Positions 53,410-64,000 of a stretch of DNA of 64,000 bases are shown piece by piece. Made by a program: the position numbers and the translations under genes. Below the pieces are notes generated by a model. The model was not told where the DNA came from and made no database searches. It saw only the letters and a program-made list of their open reading frames with translations. Every line of letters begins with the position of its first letter. Within the stretch, counting starts at the first letter, position 1. The DNA lies in NCBI GenBank assembly GCA_963575745.1, contig CAUYUJ010017657.1, positions 40,001-104,000 on the forward strand. The letters are read 5' to 3'. This stretch comes from Prorocentrum cordatum. Lineage: Eukaryota > Sar > Dinophyceae > Prorocentrales > Prorocentraceae.

Positions 53410-54601
53410 TCCGGGGCGCTGGAGAGCTAGTTGGCAAGAAAAATATCGACGGACCTTTTGCTGACTTGGATCGGTTGAAAATTTTGTTCTAGAAATTCAA
53501 CAATGCGTTTGGGCTCTAGTATTTTTTCCCATGATATTTGATATTATTCCCGCTCGCCGTCTTGGTCTCAGCTCGATCGGGTACCTTTCACTGTCAAAAA
53601 GCACTGCGGCGGGATGGGCCGTTTCGGATCATCTTGACACGCGGTGACGGTTTTCTCAAGATAACTCGAGCTATAGAAGAGCTACAGAGCTGATACTTAC
53701 AGAAACCAATTCAGTCTGTTGAATCCAGAGTTCTGAGCTCGATCTGCTGCTCGAGCTAGGTCCGCAAAATCATTCGCATTGTTCGAGCCATCTTGAGAGA
53801 TGCTGTCGGTTTTCTGCACTTAACTCTGGCTGTAGAGTGGCTACAGGGCTGGTAATCACAGAAACCGATTCAGACATCAGGCGCGTCCGCCTGTCGCATG
53901 CAGAGGTCTGAACTTCGTCTGCTACTCGAGCTAGGTCCGCAAAACTATTCGTACTGCTCGAGTCATTTCGACAGAGACTGTCGGATTTCTACTTTACTCG
54001 AGCTCTAGAGGAGCTGCAGAGCTGATACGCACAGAAACCGATGCAGACTGATCAGGCGCGTTCGTCGATTGCATCCAGAGTCTGAAATGGGTTGCGAAAC
54101 TATTCGTATCGTTCGAGTTATTTTGAGAGGTGCTGTCGGTTTTCGCACGCAACTCGGGCTGTCGGAAAGCTACAGAGCTGGTACGCACAGACACCGATCC
54201 AGAAGCATCAGGAGCGTTCGTCTGTTGCACCGAGAGGTCTGAACTCGGTCTGCTATCCGAGTAAGGTTCACAAAATTATTCGTATTCCACTTATGTTTTT
54301 CCAAATAATGGTGAATTTCTTCACTGAACTCGAGCGGCCGAAAAATCAGAAGGGAATCGTGAGGCGTGAAGCATCTACACGCTTAATTTGAGTCTGGAGC
54401 GCAGACGCCAAAAACAAATTCGCACTCTGCTACTTGCTCCGAGCACAGCAATGGGATATCACTAGACGCTGAGATCAATATGCTATCAGCTCGGGCGAAA
54501 AAAAACTGTTGGTTCTCTGCGATTTTCGATCATTATATGGTCAGGAGCTCTACGAGTCCCCCGGCGGTAAGAAAGGTTAACGATTTACCGCCGGCGCCCA
54601 G
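53410..54601 (-). mobile_element. F1 element, reverse
   Basis: Tail (GCTGGAGAGCTAGTTGGCAA, GGTACCTTTCACTGTCAAAA), reversed monomers, AGGAGCTCTACGAGTC and hairpin GGCGGTAA...TTACCGCC, GGCGCCCAG followed by T. Confidence 0.85.
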
Positions 54602-55269
54602 TTGACAAGGAAAATCTCGACGGACCTTTTGGTGACTCTTGGTCGGTTGAAAATTTTGTTCTCGGAATTCAACCATTTGGTGGAGCTCTAGTATTTTTTC
54701 CCGTGATATTCGATCTTATTCCCGCTCGGCATCTTGATCTCAGCTCGGTCGGGTACCCTTTACTGCCAAAAAGCATCCCGGCGGGATCGGCCATTTCGAG
54801 CCATCTTGACAGGCATTGTCGGTTTTTTTCAACTAAACTCGAGCTGTAGGACAGCTTACAGAAACCGATTTAAAATCATGAGGCGCGCTTGTCTGTTGAA
54901 TTCAGAGCTCTGAACTCGGTCTGCTGCCCGAGCTAGGTCCGCCTTCAGAGATGCTGTCGGTTTTCTGCACTTAACTGGGCTATAGGGGGGCTACAGGGTG
55001 ATAATCATAGGAATCGATTCGGAGACATCAAGCGCGTCCGCCTGTCGCATTCAGAGGTCTGAAATCGGTCGGCTACTCGAGCTAGGTTTGTGAAAACTAT
55101 TCGTATTGTTCGAGTCATCTTAAGAGATGCTGTCGGTTTTCTGTACTTAACTCCTTTAAGGTGGCTACAGAGCTGATAATCACAGGAATCGATTTGGAGA
55201 CATCAGTCGCGTCCGCCTGTCGCATTTAGAAGTCTCAACTCGGCATGCTACTCGAGCTCGTTCGCGCAA
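54602..55269 (-). mobile_element. F1 element, reverse, head missing
   Basis: Tail (AAGCATCCCGGCGGGATCGG) and three reversed monomers, cut at 55269 by a forward F1 head. Confidence 0.8.
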
Positions 55270-57120
55270 CTGGGCGCCGGCGGTAAACCGTCAACCTTGG
55301 TTACCGCCGGGGGACTCGTAGAGCTTCCTTGCCATATATCATCTCCGAAGAATTAGCAGAGAACGAATAGATCTTCAGCCCGAGCGCCGATAGCAGACTC
55401 ATTTCAGGCGTCTAGATACATTTCACTGGCGCCCCAGATGATTCCCTTCCAATTGCTGTGGTGAACAGCTCTGTTGCTCATCTGCAGCACGAGTAAAACC
55501 AAGAAAACAAATACCATCTCCAAGAAACTAGAAGAGGACGAATAGTAATTCACCCCGGGCGCTGATAGCAGACTGAGTTCAGGTGTCTAGATACTGTGAA
55601 ATGACGCGCCTGATTATTATATTATGACTGCTGTGCCGCTCTAAAGCTCATACCTCGTAGGGCTCTTCGGCATCGATGAGCTAGACGAATTCCGGCGCGG
55701 GGTGGAGCTAGTTGGCCCACCCGGCCCGGGCGAACAAAGTGGTAACTGTTGGTCGGTTTTGCTAAGATTTGAAATATATTGGGCCATTCATTTTGAGAAA
55801 GCAGATGTTTACTCCGAGCATTAGTATCTAAACTGTGTTCTGAGAACAGCTCAGCTCTCTTGAGAGAATTACACTATCGAAACATTTGGAGCAACCGACA
55901 TCACGTTGACACCGAAAAATGCAAATTTGACGTTTTTCTAGAAATCGTCCAAGAAGCTGTCTGCTTCGAATCTGAGCAGTCTTACGCGTGCAAGCAGCTC
56001 TACGAGGTTTCCGGCGGTGATTGACGGTGCACCGCCGGCGCCAGTCTGCGCCCCGACTTTAGTTAAGAAAAGCAATTTCATCACCAGAGAACTATCAGAG
56101 CATAAATAGTGGTTCGGCTTCTGCGCCCATAACAGACCCAAGCCAAGCGTCTAGATACTTCATCAGACTTGCGCGCCTGATGACTCCCTTCCGATTGTTG
56201 TGCCACAGAGCTCTCGAGCTCATCTGAAGCTCGAGTGAAGTGGAGAAACTCACCATTATCTCGAAAAAAATCTGTAGAATACGAATACTTTCGCGAACCT
56301 AGCACAAGTAACAGACCAAGTTCAGAACTCTAGACGCTTCAGACGAACGCACCTGATGATTCTGGATCGACTACGTGTGCATATCAGCCCTGTAGCTCTC
56401 CTACATACAGCTCGAGTTGAATACAGAAAAAAACAGCACCTATCAAGATGACTCGAAGAATACGATAGCTTCGCGAACCTAGCTCGAGTAGTAGACCGAG
56501 TTCAGAGCTCTGGATGCTTCAGACGAACGCGCCAGATGATTCTGAATCGATTATGTGTGCGTATCAGCTCTGTAGCTCTTCTAGAGCTCGAGCTAAGTAC
56601 AGAAACCTAAGAGCACCTGCCAAGATGACTCGAAGAATACGAACGGTTGTGCGGACCTAGCTCGAGTAGCAGACCGAGTTCAGACCTCTAGATGCTGCAG
56701 ACGAACGCACCTGATGATTCTGGATCGATTACGTGTGCGTATCAGCTCTGTAGCTCTCCTACAGCTCGAGTTAAGTACAGAAAACTGACAGCACCTGTCA
56801 AGATGACTGGAAGAATACGAATCTTTGTGCGCACCTAGCTCGAGTAGCAGACCGAGTTCAGACCTCTCGTACCAGCTCTGTAGCTATCCTAGAGCTCGAG
56901 TTAAGTACAGAAAACCGACAGCACCTGCCGAGATGACTCGAAACAGCCAATCCCGCCTGGATGCTTCTTCACAGTAATAGGTACCCGATCGAACTCAGAT
57001 TAAGACGGCGAGCGGGCATAAGATCAAATATCACGGGAAAAAACTCGATCCCAAACGAATTGATGAATTTTGAGAACAAAATTTTCAACCGAGCAAAAGT
57101 CACCAAAAGGTCTGTCGAGA
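55270..57120 (+). mobile_element. F1 element containing a complete F2
   Basis: A perfect head (GGCGGTAA...TTACCGCC, GGACTCGTAGAGCTTCC), monomers to 55650, a reversed F2 at 55651-56044, further monomers to about 56930 and the F1 tail to 57120, where the next head begins. Confidence 0.85.
55651..56044 (-). mobile_element. F2 element, complete, with recoverable empty site
   Basis: 394 bp from TACCTCGTAGGGCTCTTCGG to CAGCTCTACGAGG, hairpin GGCGGTGATTGACGGTGCACCGCC (shortened loop) and GGCGCCAG. The flanks GCTCA and TCTGCG join into the normal monomer GCTCATCTGC. No target duplication. Confidence 0.85.
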
Positions 57121-58686
57121 CTGGGCGCCAGCGGTAAACCGTCAATCTTGGTTACCGCCGGGGGACTCGTAGAGCTTACTTGCCATATACCATCTCTAAA
57201 GAATAAGAAGAGTACGAATAGTTGTTCAGCCCGAGCGCTAAAAACAGACTGATTGCAGCCGTCTAGATACATTCAACTAGCGCCTCTGATGATTTCCTTG
57301 GATTGCTGTGCAGAACAGCCCTGTAGCTCATCTGCAGCGCGAGTTAGACCAAGAAAACCAATACCGTCTCCAAGAAATTAGCAAAGTACGAATAGTTGTT
57401 CAGCCCGAGCGCTCATAGAAGACGGATTTCGGGGGTCTAGACACTATCAAATAGCGCGCCTCATGATTGTATTCGGATTGCTCTGCCTAAGAGCTCGGGA
57501 GCTTATCTGCAGCTCGAGCTTAGTCAGAAAAACCTTTCCATCACCAGGAAAAAAATAATATGACCAGTTGTTCGGCTTCTGTGCTGAGAACAGACCGAAT
57601 ACTTCAGACTAGCCTGTCTGATAAATCCCTCCCGATTTCTGTGCCAAAGAGCTCTGGAGCTTAGATGCAGCTCGACTTTAGTCAAGGAACTCACCATCAT
57701 CTCGAACAAATCTGTAGAATACGAATAGTTTCGCGATCCCAGCTCGAGTAGCAGACCGAGTTCGAACCTCCAGATGCTTCAGACGAACGCGCCTGATGGT
57801 TCTGAATCGAGTACGTGTGCGAATCAGCTCTGCAGCTCTCCTACAGGTCGAGTTAAGTACAGAAAAACCGACAACAGCTGTCAAGAAAATTCCTACAACA
57901 CGAATAGCTCTGCGGACCTAGCTCGAGTAGTGGACCGATTTCAGACCTCTGGATGCTTCAGACGAACGCGCATGATGATTCTGAATCGATTACGTGGGCG
58001 TACACGCTATGTAGCTCTCCAACAGCTCGAGATTATGACAGAAAACCAAGAGCACCTGTCAACAAATTTCGTGAATACGAATAATTTCGCGCACCTAGCT
58101 CGGTTAGTGGACCGAGTTCAGACCTCTAGATGCCTGAGACGAAAACGCGCGATGATTCTGAATCGATTGCGTGGGCGCATCAGCCCTGCAGCTCTCCTAC
58201 AGCTCGAGTTAAGTACCGAAATTCAACAGCATCTGTCAAGAACATCTGTATAATACGAATAGCTTCGCGGACCTAGCTCGAGTAGCAAATTGAATTCAGA
58301 CCTCTAGATGCTCCAGATGAACGCGCCTGATGATTCTGAATCGGTTTCTGTACGCACCAGCTCTGCAGCTCCCCTTCAGCTCGAGTTAAGTACAGAAAAC
58401 CGACAGCACAGATCAAGATGACTCGAAACAGCCGATCCCGCCCGGACGCATTTGGGCAGTAATAGGTACCCGATCGAGCTGAGATTAAGACGGCGAGCGG
58501 GAATAAGATCGAATATCACGGGAAAAGATACTAGAGCTCTGACGAATTGCTGAATTTCGAGAACATTATTTAACCGAGCAAAAGTCAGCAAAAGGTCCGT
58601 CAAGATTTTTCTTGCCGACTAGCTCTCCAGCGCGCCCGAATTATCCTTAAGCTTCCAGCAACTAGCTAAGGGAAGCTCTACGATTT
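57121..58686 (+). mobile_element. F1 element, complete structure
   Basis: Head CTGGGCGCC-AGCGGTAA...TTACCGCC, ACTCGTAGAGCTTAC, about seven monomers, tail from 58418 (GATGACTCGAAACAGCCGAT, TAGGTACCCGATCGAGCTGA), CAGCAACTAGCTAAGGGAAG and CTCTACGATTTA at the end. Preceded by A. Confidence 0.9.
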
Positions 58687-58800
58687 ACTTTTCTCGCCAA
58701 CTAGCCCGCCAGCGCCCCGGAATTACGCTTCTAGCTTCGCCGGTAACGCTCTAACGGAAGCACGAGTTACGCTGGAAAGCTCCCCTCTAGAGCTCTGGGG
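58687..58800 (+). other. F1 tail remnants
   Basis: GCCAACTAGCCCGCCAGCGCCCC-like pieces of the F1 tail, degraded, leading into the palindromic block. Confidence 0.5.
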
Positions 58801-60430
58801 GGCTTTGCTGAAGCGCTTCTGAAGCGCTGCCAGGCACGCTTCCACGCGTGCCTGCACGCATGCAGGCACGCCTAGACGCATGCCAGAAGCGCCCCCGGAC
58901 GGGCTGCCGGGACCGGCGAATTGCTGCGAGGATCGTGGAGCGGCAGAAATGAGCTGCTGGCGGGCACCACCGTCCGGCTTCTAATCTAAAACCCTACAGC
59001 TCTCAGAGAGCTCTCCGGGAATGTGAGGGTCTCTTTGCTCTCCGTGCCTTGGACGCTACTAAAGAGCTCGTAGAGTTGTCCTTGGCTAGTGGCTCGAAGG
59101 GCTTCCCTTAGCTAGTTGCTGGAATATTAACAGTAACTTGTAGAGCTTCCTTTAGCTAGTTGCTAGAAGCTCAAGAAAACTTTTCCCGGATAGCTCCTTG
59201 GAGAGCTGAGGGCTTCAGAGAAGAAGCCGAAGGTGGGCGGTGAGGAGGGCACCCCACCTCCGCCGCTCCACGATCCCCGCAGCAGCTCGCCTGTCCGGGT
59301 AGTCCGTCCGGGAGCGCTTCCGGCACGCGTCCACGCGCGCCTGCACGCGTGCAGGCACGCGTGGAAGCGTCGCTGGCAGCGCTTCAGAAGCGCTTCAGAA
59401 GAGCCCCCCAGAGCTCTTCAGGAAAGCATTCCGGAGTGTTCAGAGCTTCGCAGGGGAGCTTTCCAGCGTCTCCAGAGCTCCGTCACGCGAGTGTTCTGGC
59501 GTCTCCACGCACGCTAAACCGCTAGCGTGTGCTGCGTTTGTGTGAGCGCCTCTTTGCTATCCTGGTTTTTCCCGGATAGCTCTCTGAGAGCTATAGGGTT
59601 TTAGATTGGAAGCCGGACGGTGGTGGTTCCTGCCAGCAGCCCATCTTCGCCGCTCCAGAATCCCCGCTGAAAGTTGTCTGAGGTCGCAGCGGGTCCGGGG
59701 GCGCTTCGGGCACGCGCCCACGCGCGCCACCAAGCGTGCAGGCACGCGTGGAAGCAGGGGCAGCGCCCCAAAAGCGCCTCAGACGGGCCCCCCAGAGCCC
59801 CCCAGGAAAGCTCTCCGGAGTTTTCGCCTCTTTTCCCGGAGAGCTCTCTGAGAGCTGTAGGGCTTTAGATTAGAAGCCGGACGGTGGTGGTGCCTGCCAG
59901 CAGCCCATCTTCGCCGCTCCACGATCCCCGCAGGGGCCCGTTTGTCCCGGCAGCGAGTCCGGGGGCGCTTCCGGCCCGCGTCCACGCGTGCCTGCACGCG
60001 TGCAGGCACGCGTGGAAGCGTGCCTGGCAGCGTCTGAGAAGCGCTTCAAGAGCGCTTCCCAGCGCTTGTCTGGAAAGCTTTCCAGAGTTGCATCTGTGCT
60101 CTCCGGGTTTTTCCCGGAGAGCTCTCTGAGAGCTATAGGGTTTTAGATTCCCGGAGAGCTCTCTGAGAGCTCTAGGGCTTTATATTAGAAGCCGGACGGT
60201 GGCGGTGCCTGCCAGCAGCCCATCCTCGCCGGTCCAGAATCCCCGCAGGGGCTTGTTTGTCCCGGCAGCGGGTCCGGGCGCGCTTCCGGCACGCGTCCAC
60301 GCGTGCAGGCACGCGCGCAGGCACGCGTGGAGGCGCGCCTGGCAGCGCTCGAGAAGCGCTTCAAGAGAGCTTCCCAGCGCTCGTCAGGAAAGCTTTCCAG
60401 AGTTGCCTCTGTGCTCTCCAGGGTTTGGGC
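58800..60430. repeat. ~275-bp repeat block with GC-rich palindromes (one inverted, four direct units)
   Basis: Landmark CCCGGAGAGCTCTCTGAGAG, then TTTAGATTAGAAGCCGGACG, then CACGCGT-rich palindromes. Direct units start near 59188, 59566, 59837 and 60112/60150; an inverted unit ends near 59022. Palindromes: 59981-60016 (36 bp, perfect), 59331-59364 (one mismatch pair), 58842-58870 and 60298-60332 (imperfect). Frames of 60-110 residues here differ from unit to unit and are not called. Confidence 0.85.
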
Positions 60431-60559
60431 GCTACCAAGGTGCTCTCCGGGTTTTTTGGACGCTACCAAGTGGACGCTACCTAGTAGACGCTACCAAGTC
60501 GGCGCGCTGGAGGGCTAGTGACTCGTAGAGCCTCCCTAAGAGCGTTAGCTGCGAAGCCA
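60431..60559. other. Short CTACCAAG repeats
   Basis: GACGCTACCAAGT recurs four times (about 60430-60500), followed by F1 5'-end-like sequence ACTCGTAGAGCCTCCC. Confidence 0.6.
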
Positions 60560-61106
60560 GAAGAGTAACTCGTAAAACTTCCCATAGCTAGTTGCTGGAA
60601 GCACAAGAGTAATTCCGGCCCGCTGGAGGGCTAGTTGGCAAGCAAAATCTCGACGGACCTTTTGCTGACTTTTGCTCGGTTGAAGATTACGCACTCTGCC
60701 AATATGTCGGAAATCGCATTGGTTTTCTTGGTTTTACTCGTGCTACAGATGAGCTACAGCGCTGTTCAGCACAACATGGGAAGGGAATCATCAGGGCGCT
60801 AAGTAAATGTATCTAGACGCCTGAAATCAGTCTGCTATTAGCGCTCGGGCTGAAAAACTACTTGTTCTCTGCTAATTCTTTGGAGATAGTACATGGCAAG
60901 AAAGCTCTACGAGTTTCCCGGCGGCAACCAAAGTTGACGGTTTACCGCGGGCGCCCAGTTCGTTAGAGCTCTAGTATTTGTCCCGTGATATTCGATATTA
61001 TTCCCGTTCGCCGTTTTTAATTTCAGCTCGATCGGGTACCATGGGAAGAAAGCTCTACGAGTCTCCCGGCGGTAACGAAGGTTGACGGTGCACCGCCGGC
61101 GCCCAA
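60560..61106 (-). mobile_element. Two short reversed F1 copies
   Basis: TAACTCGTAAAACTTCCC, tail and monomer remnants to the hairpin at 60903-60959 (CGGCGGCAACC...GGTTTACCGC, GGCGCCCAG followed by T). A second copy, reduced to tail and head, ends with the hairpin at 61062-61106. Confidence 0.75.
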
Positions 61107-62316
61107 TAATTCCGGCGCGCTGGGGGGCGAGTTGGCAAACAAATCTCGACGGAAGTTCTGTTATTTTTTGACCTGTTTAAATTCGATTTCTCGGAATTCA
61201 ACAATCCGTTAGAACTCTGATATTTGTTCTCCGGATATTCGATCTTATTCCCGCTCGCCGTCTCAATCTCCAGTCGATCGAGTACCTATTACTGCCAGAA
61301 AGCATTGGGGCGGGATCAGCTGTTTTCTGTCATCGCGACAGGTGCTGTCGGTTTTCTGCACTTGACTCGAGGTCTGAACTCGGTCTGCCACTCGAGCTAG
61401 GTCCACGAAATATTCGTATTAGTTTATTTGTTTGAGATGATGATGAGTTTCTTCACTGCACTCGAGCTGCAGATGAGCTACAGAGCTCTCTGGCACATCA
61501 AGCGGAAGAAAATCATCACGCGCGAACTCTGCTATTTTTGTATTAAAAAATGAAATTGGTTTTCTTGACTTAACTCGAGCTGCAGATGAGCTACAGAGCT
61601 CTTCGGCGCAGCAACCGGAAGGAAATCATCAGGCGCGGTTCAAAGTATCTAGACGCCTGAAATCAGTCTGCTATCAGCGCTCGGGCTGAAAAAACTGTTC
61701 GTGCTCTGCTGATGTCTTGGAGATGGTATTGGTTCGCTTGACTTAACTCGCGCTGCAGATGAGCTACAGAGCTGTTCACTACAGCAATCGGAGGGAAATC
61801 ATCAGGGGCGCTAGTTAAAAGTATCTAGACCTGATCTCGGTCTGCTATCAGCGCTGGGGCCGACCAATAATTCGTGCTCTGCTAATTCTTTGGAAATGGC
61901 ATTGGTTTTCATGATTTTACTCGAGCTGCAAATGAGCTACAGAGCTGTTCGGCACAGCAATCGAACGGACATAATCAGACGCGCTAGTTAAAAGTATCCA
62001 GACGCCTGAACTCGGTCTGCTATCAGCGCTGGGACCGAACAACTATTCGTACTCTGCTATTTTTTTAGAGATGGCGATGGTTTTCTTTACGCTCTTCGGC
62101 ACAGCCATCGGAAGGAAATCAAAAGGCGCGCTAGTTTACAGTGTCCAGACGCCTGAAGTGGGTCTGGTATGTCTATTATTTTGTCCAGAGATGCTTTTCC
62201 CTCACTCCTTCTTCATCTCCACGTCCTCCTGCATGAGACCGCGCCCTCGCGCGCGCAATGCGAGATTGCCGCGCCCGCATTGCACGGGGAAGCTCTACGA
62301 GTTCCCGGCGGCAACA
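61107..62316 (-). mobile_element. F1 element, reverse, head cut by poly(A)
   Basis: Tail (ATTCCGGCGCGCTGG, GGCGGGATCAGCTGTTTTCT), six reversed monomers and the GCGGGCGC-stem head variant to GAAGCTCTACGAGTTCCC-GGCGGCAAC. There the hairpin is interrupted by about 27 A (62316-62342). Confidence 0.8.
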
Positions 62317-62342
62317 AAAAAAAAAAAAAAAAAAAAAAAAAA
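62316..62342 (+). repeat. Poly(A) run inside a hairpin
   Basis: About 27 A directly after the hairpin arm GGCGGCAAC, followed by the next F1 tail. It may be the remnant of a retroposon tail at the usual insertion point, but no element body remains. Confidence 0.7.
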
Positions 62343-63647
62343 CGAATTCCAGTTGAATCTCGAAATTTGAACATTCGTTCGAGCTCTATCATTTTTCTCC
62401 TCATATTCGATATTATTACCCGCTCGCCGTCCCAATCTCACCTCGATTGGGCACATATTACTGCCAAAAAGCACTCAGGCGGGATCGGCTGTTTCGAGTC
62501 ATCTTGACAGGTGCTGTCGGTTTTCCTAACTGAACTCGAGTTCTAGGATAGCTACAGAGCTGGTAGGCACACGAAATCGATCTAGAATCGTCAGGCGCGT
62601 TCGACTGAAGTATCCAGACGTCTGAACTCGGTCTGCTACTCGAGCTAGGTCCGCAAAACTATTCATATTCTACTGTTTCTTGTTGTTTGTTTTTTTGCAA
62701 ATGATGATAAGTTTCTTGACTTAACTCGAGCTGTAGATGAGCTACAGATGGTTTTCTTGCCTCAAGTCGAGCTGCAGATGGGCCACAGAGCTGTTTGGCA
62801 CAAGAATTGGAAGCGAATCATCAGGCGCGCTAGTTGAAAGTATCTACACGCCTGGAATGAGTCTGCTATCAGCACTGGGGATGAAAAACTACTCGTGCTC
62901 TGCAAATTGTTTGGAAATGGTCATGGTTTTCTTGACTCAACTCGCGCTGCAGATGAGCTACAGAGCTGTTCGGCACATCAATCGGAAGGACATCATCAGG
63001 CGCGCTAGCTCAAAGTATCTAGACGCTTGAACTCGGCATGCTATCAGCGCTGGGGCCGAAACACTATTCGTGCTCTGATTTTTTTTTTGGAGATGGTGAT
63101 GGGTTTTGACATGAGTCCAGCTGCAGATGAGCTACAGAGCTGTTCGGCACAGCAATCCGAAGGAAATCATCAGGCGCGCTAGTTCTGGAGCCGAAAACTA
63201 TTCGTACTCTGATTTTTTCTTTAGAGATGGCATTGATTTCCTTGACTTAACTCGAGCTGCGGATGAGCTACAGACCTGTTCAGCAGAGCAATCGGAAGGA
63301 AATACTCAGGCGCGCTAGTTTAAGCATCTAGACGCCTGACCTCGGTCTGCTATCAGCGCTGCGGCCAAACACCTATTCATGCTCTGCTGATTCTGTTCGG
63401 CGCAGCAATCGGAAGGAAATCAACAGGCGCGCTAGCTCAAAGTGTCCACACGCCTCAACGGGGTCTGGTATGTCTACTTTTTGTTCCAGAGATGCTTTTC
63501 CCTCACTCCTTCCTCTCCTCCACGCCCTCTTCCGTGAGACCGCGCCCTCGCGCGCGCAATGCGAGATTGCCGCGCCCGCATTGCGCGAGGAAGCTTTACG
63601 AGTTCCCGGCGGTAACCAAGGTTGACGGTTCACCGCCGGCTCCCAGT
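62343..63647 (-). mobile_element. F1 element, reverse
   Basis: Tail (CATTCGTTCGAGCTCTATCA, GGGATCGGCTGTTTCGAGTC), seven reversed monomers, the GCGGGCGC-stem variant head, AGGAAGCTTTACGAGTTCCC, hairpin GGCGGTAACC...GGTTCACCGCC and GGCTCCCAG followed by T. Confidence 0.85.
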
Positions 63648-63984
63648 TGGCCAAACAGGCCCGGGCGGACAATGCGGCAACTTTGGGTCAATTTTGCTAA
63701 GATTTGAAAGATATTTGACCATTCATTTTGAGAAACCAGATTTTTCGCACCCGTGAAAAACTACGAAGGCCTCTGCGTCTTAATATGAGCTCCGCAGGCG
63801 CCCATTTACTATCAAAGCACTTGGAGCAACCAACTTCATGTCGACATGAAAAATGCAAAATTGAAGATTTCACGAAAATCTTCTGCGAAGTTCTCTGCTT
63901 CGATTCTGAGCATTCTTACGCTCGCAAGGAGCTCTACGAGGTTCCTGGCGGTGACCAGGTTGACGGTTCACCGCCGGCGCCAGT
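63648..63984 (-). mobile_element. F2 element, reverse, 5'-truncated
   Basis: TTGGCCAAACAGGCCCGGGC, GATATTTGACCATTCATTTT, CATTCTTACGCTCGCAAGGA, GCTCTACGAGG, a perfect hairpin GGCGGTGA/TCACCGCC and GGCGCCAG followed by T. Confidence 0.85.
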
Positions 63985-64000
63985 TGACCCACCCGGCCCG

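Overview
This window is gene-poor, repeat-saturated nuclear DNA that is most probably from a dinoflagellate, possibly a Prorocentrum-like or Symbiodinium-like genome. The signs are LINE-type retroelements with the degenerate WADN reverse-transcriptase motif, relics of the dinoflagellate spliced leader (CCATTTcGGCTCAAG, TTTTGGCTCAAG) at retroelement 5' ends, very GC-rich low-complexity tracts, and no bacterial-style genes. I recognise no intact host gene. Every protein domain I can name belongs to a mobile element, and nearly all of these are broken.

Layout. 1-5.2 kb: GC-rich unrecognised DNA, GGGCGC/GTGGGC tracts, a 0.7-kb AGT trinucleotide tract and a ~145-bp tandem repeat. 5.7-8.6 kb: old copies of a short hairpin-ended element (F2). 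8.6-12.9 kb: retroelement fragments on the + strand (RT C-terminus, RNase H, an ORF1-like piece, an endonuclease-like piece). 13.7-19.3 kb: one nearly full-length LINE on the - strand (LINE1: ORF1, endonuclease, RT, RNase H) with frameshifts and stops. 19.3-48.4 kb and 50.5-64 kb: nested copies of three related families (F1, F2, F3), interrupted by five smaller retroelements (M1-M5) and a second RNase H-bearing LINE fragment (38.2-39.3 kb). 48.6-50.4 kb: a block of unrelated tandem repeats (CCTCCTGGGG, ~62 bp, 152 bp, 16 bp). 58.8-60.4 kb: five copies of a ~275-bp unit with large GC-rich palindromes, one of them a perfect 36-bp palindrome.

F1, F2 and F3 share one architecture. One end begins TA(A/C)CTCGTAGAGCT; the other end carries the inverse AGCTCTACGAG, then a 30-bp hairpin (arms GGCGGTRA/TYACCGCC), then GGCGCC(C)AG followed by T. 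F1 is 1.4-1.6 kb and its middle is a string of ~180-bp monomers; F2 and F3 are about 0.4 kb. Three insertions can be checked against the uninterrupted sequence and show clean junctions without an evident target duplication, which resembles non-autonomous Helitron/Helentron-type rolling-circle elements.

LINE1 and M1-M5 appear to act together. They share an A-rich 3' end, a GGCC-loop-GGCC hairpin close to it, and spliced-leader relics at the 5' end. They sit, always in the same orientation, inside the loop of the F-family hairpin; three of them (M2, M4, M5) are bounded by 10-12-bp duplications of the loop sequence. M elements encode a protein I do not recognise, conserved between copies (MPHVRS start, repeats around DAGVQT, helical C-terminal domain). 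In all three LINE copies the RNase H domain has its catalytic blocks in circularly permuted order. The most interesting reading of the window is therefore a trans-spliced LINE lineage with a permuted RNase H, plus non-autonomous partners, that homes to the terminal hairpin of rolling-circle-like elements.
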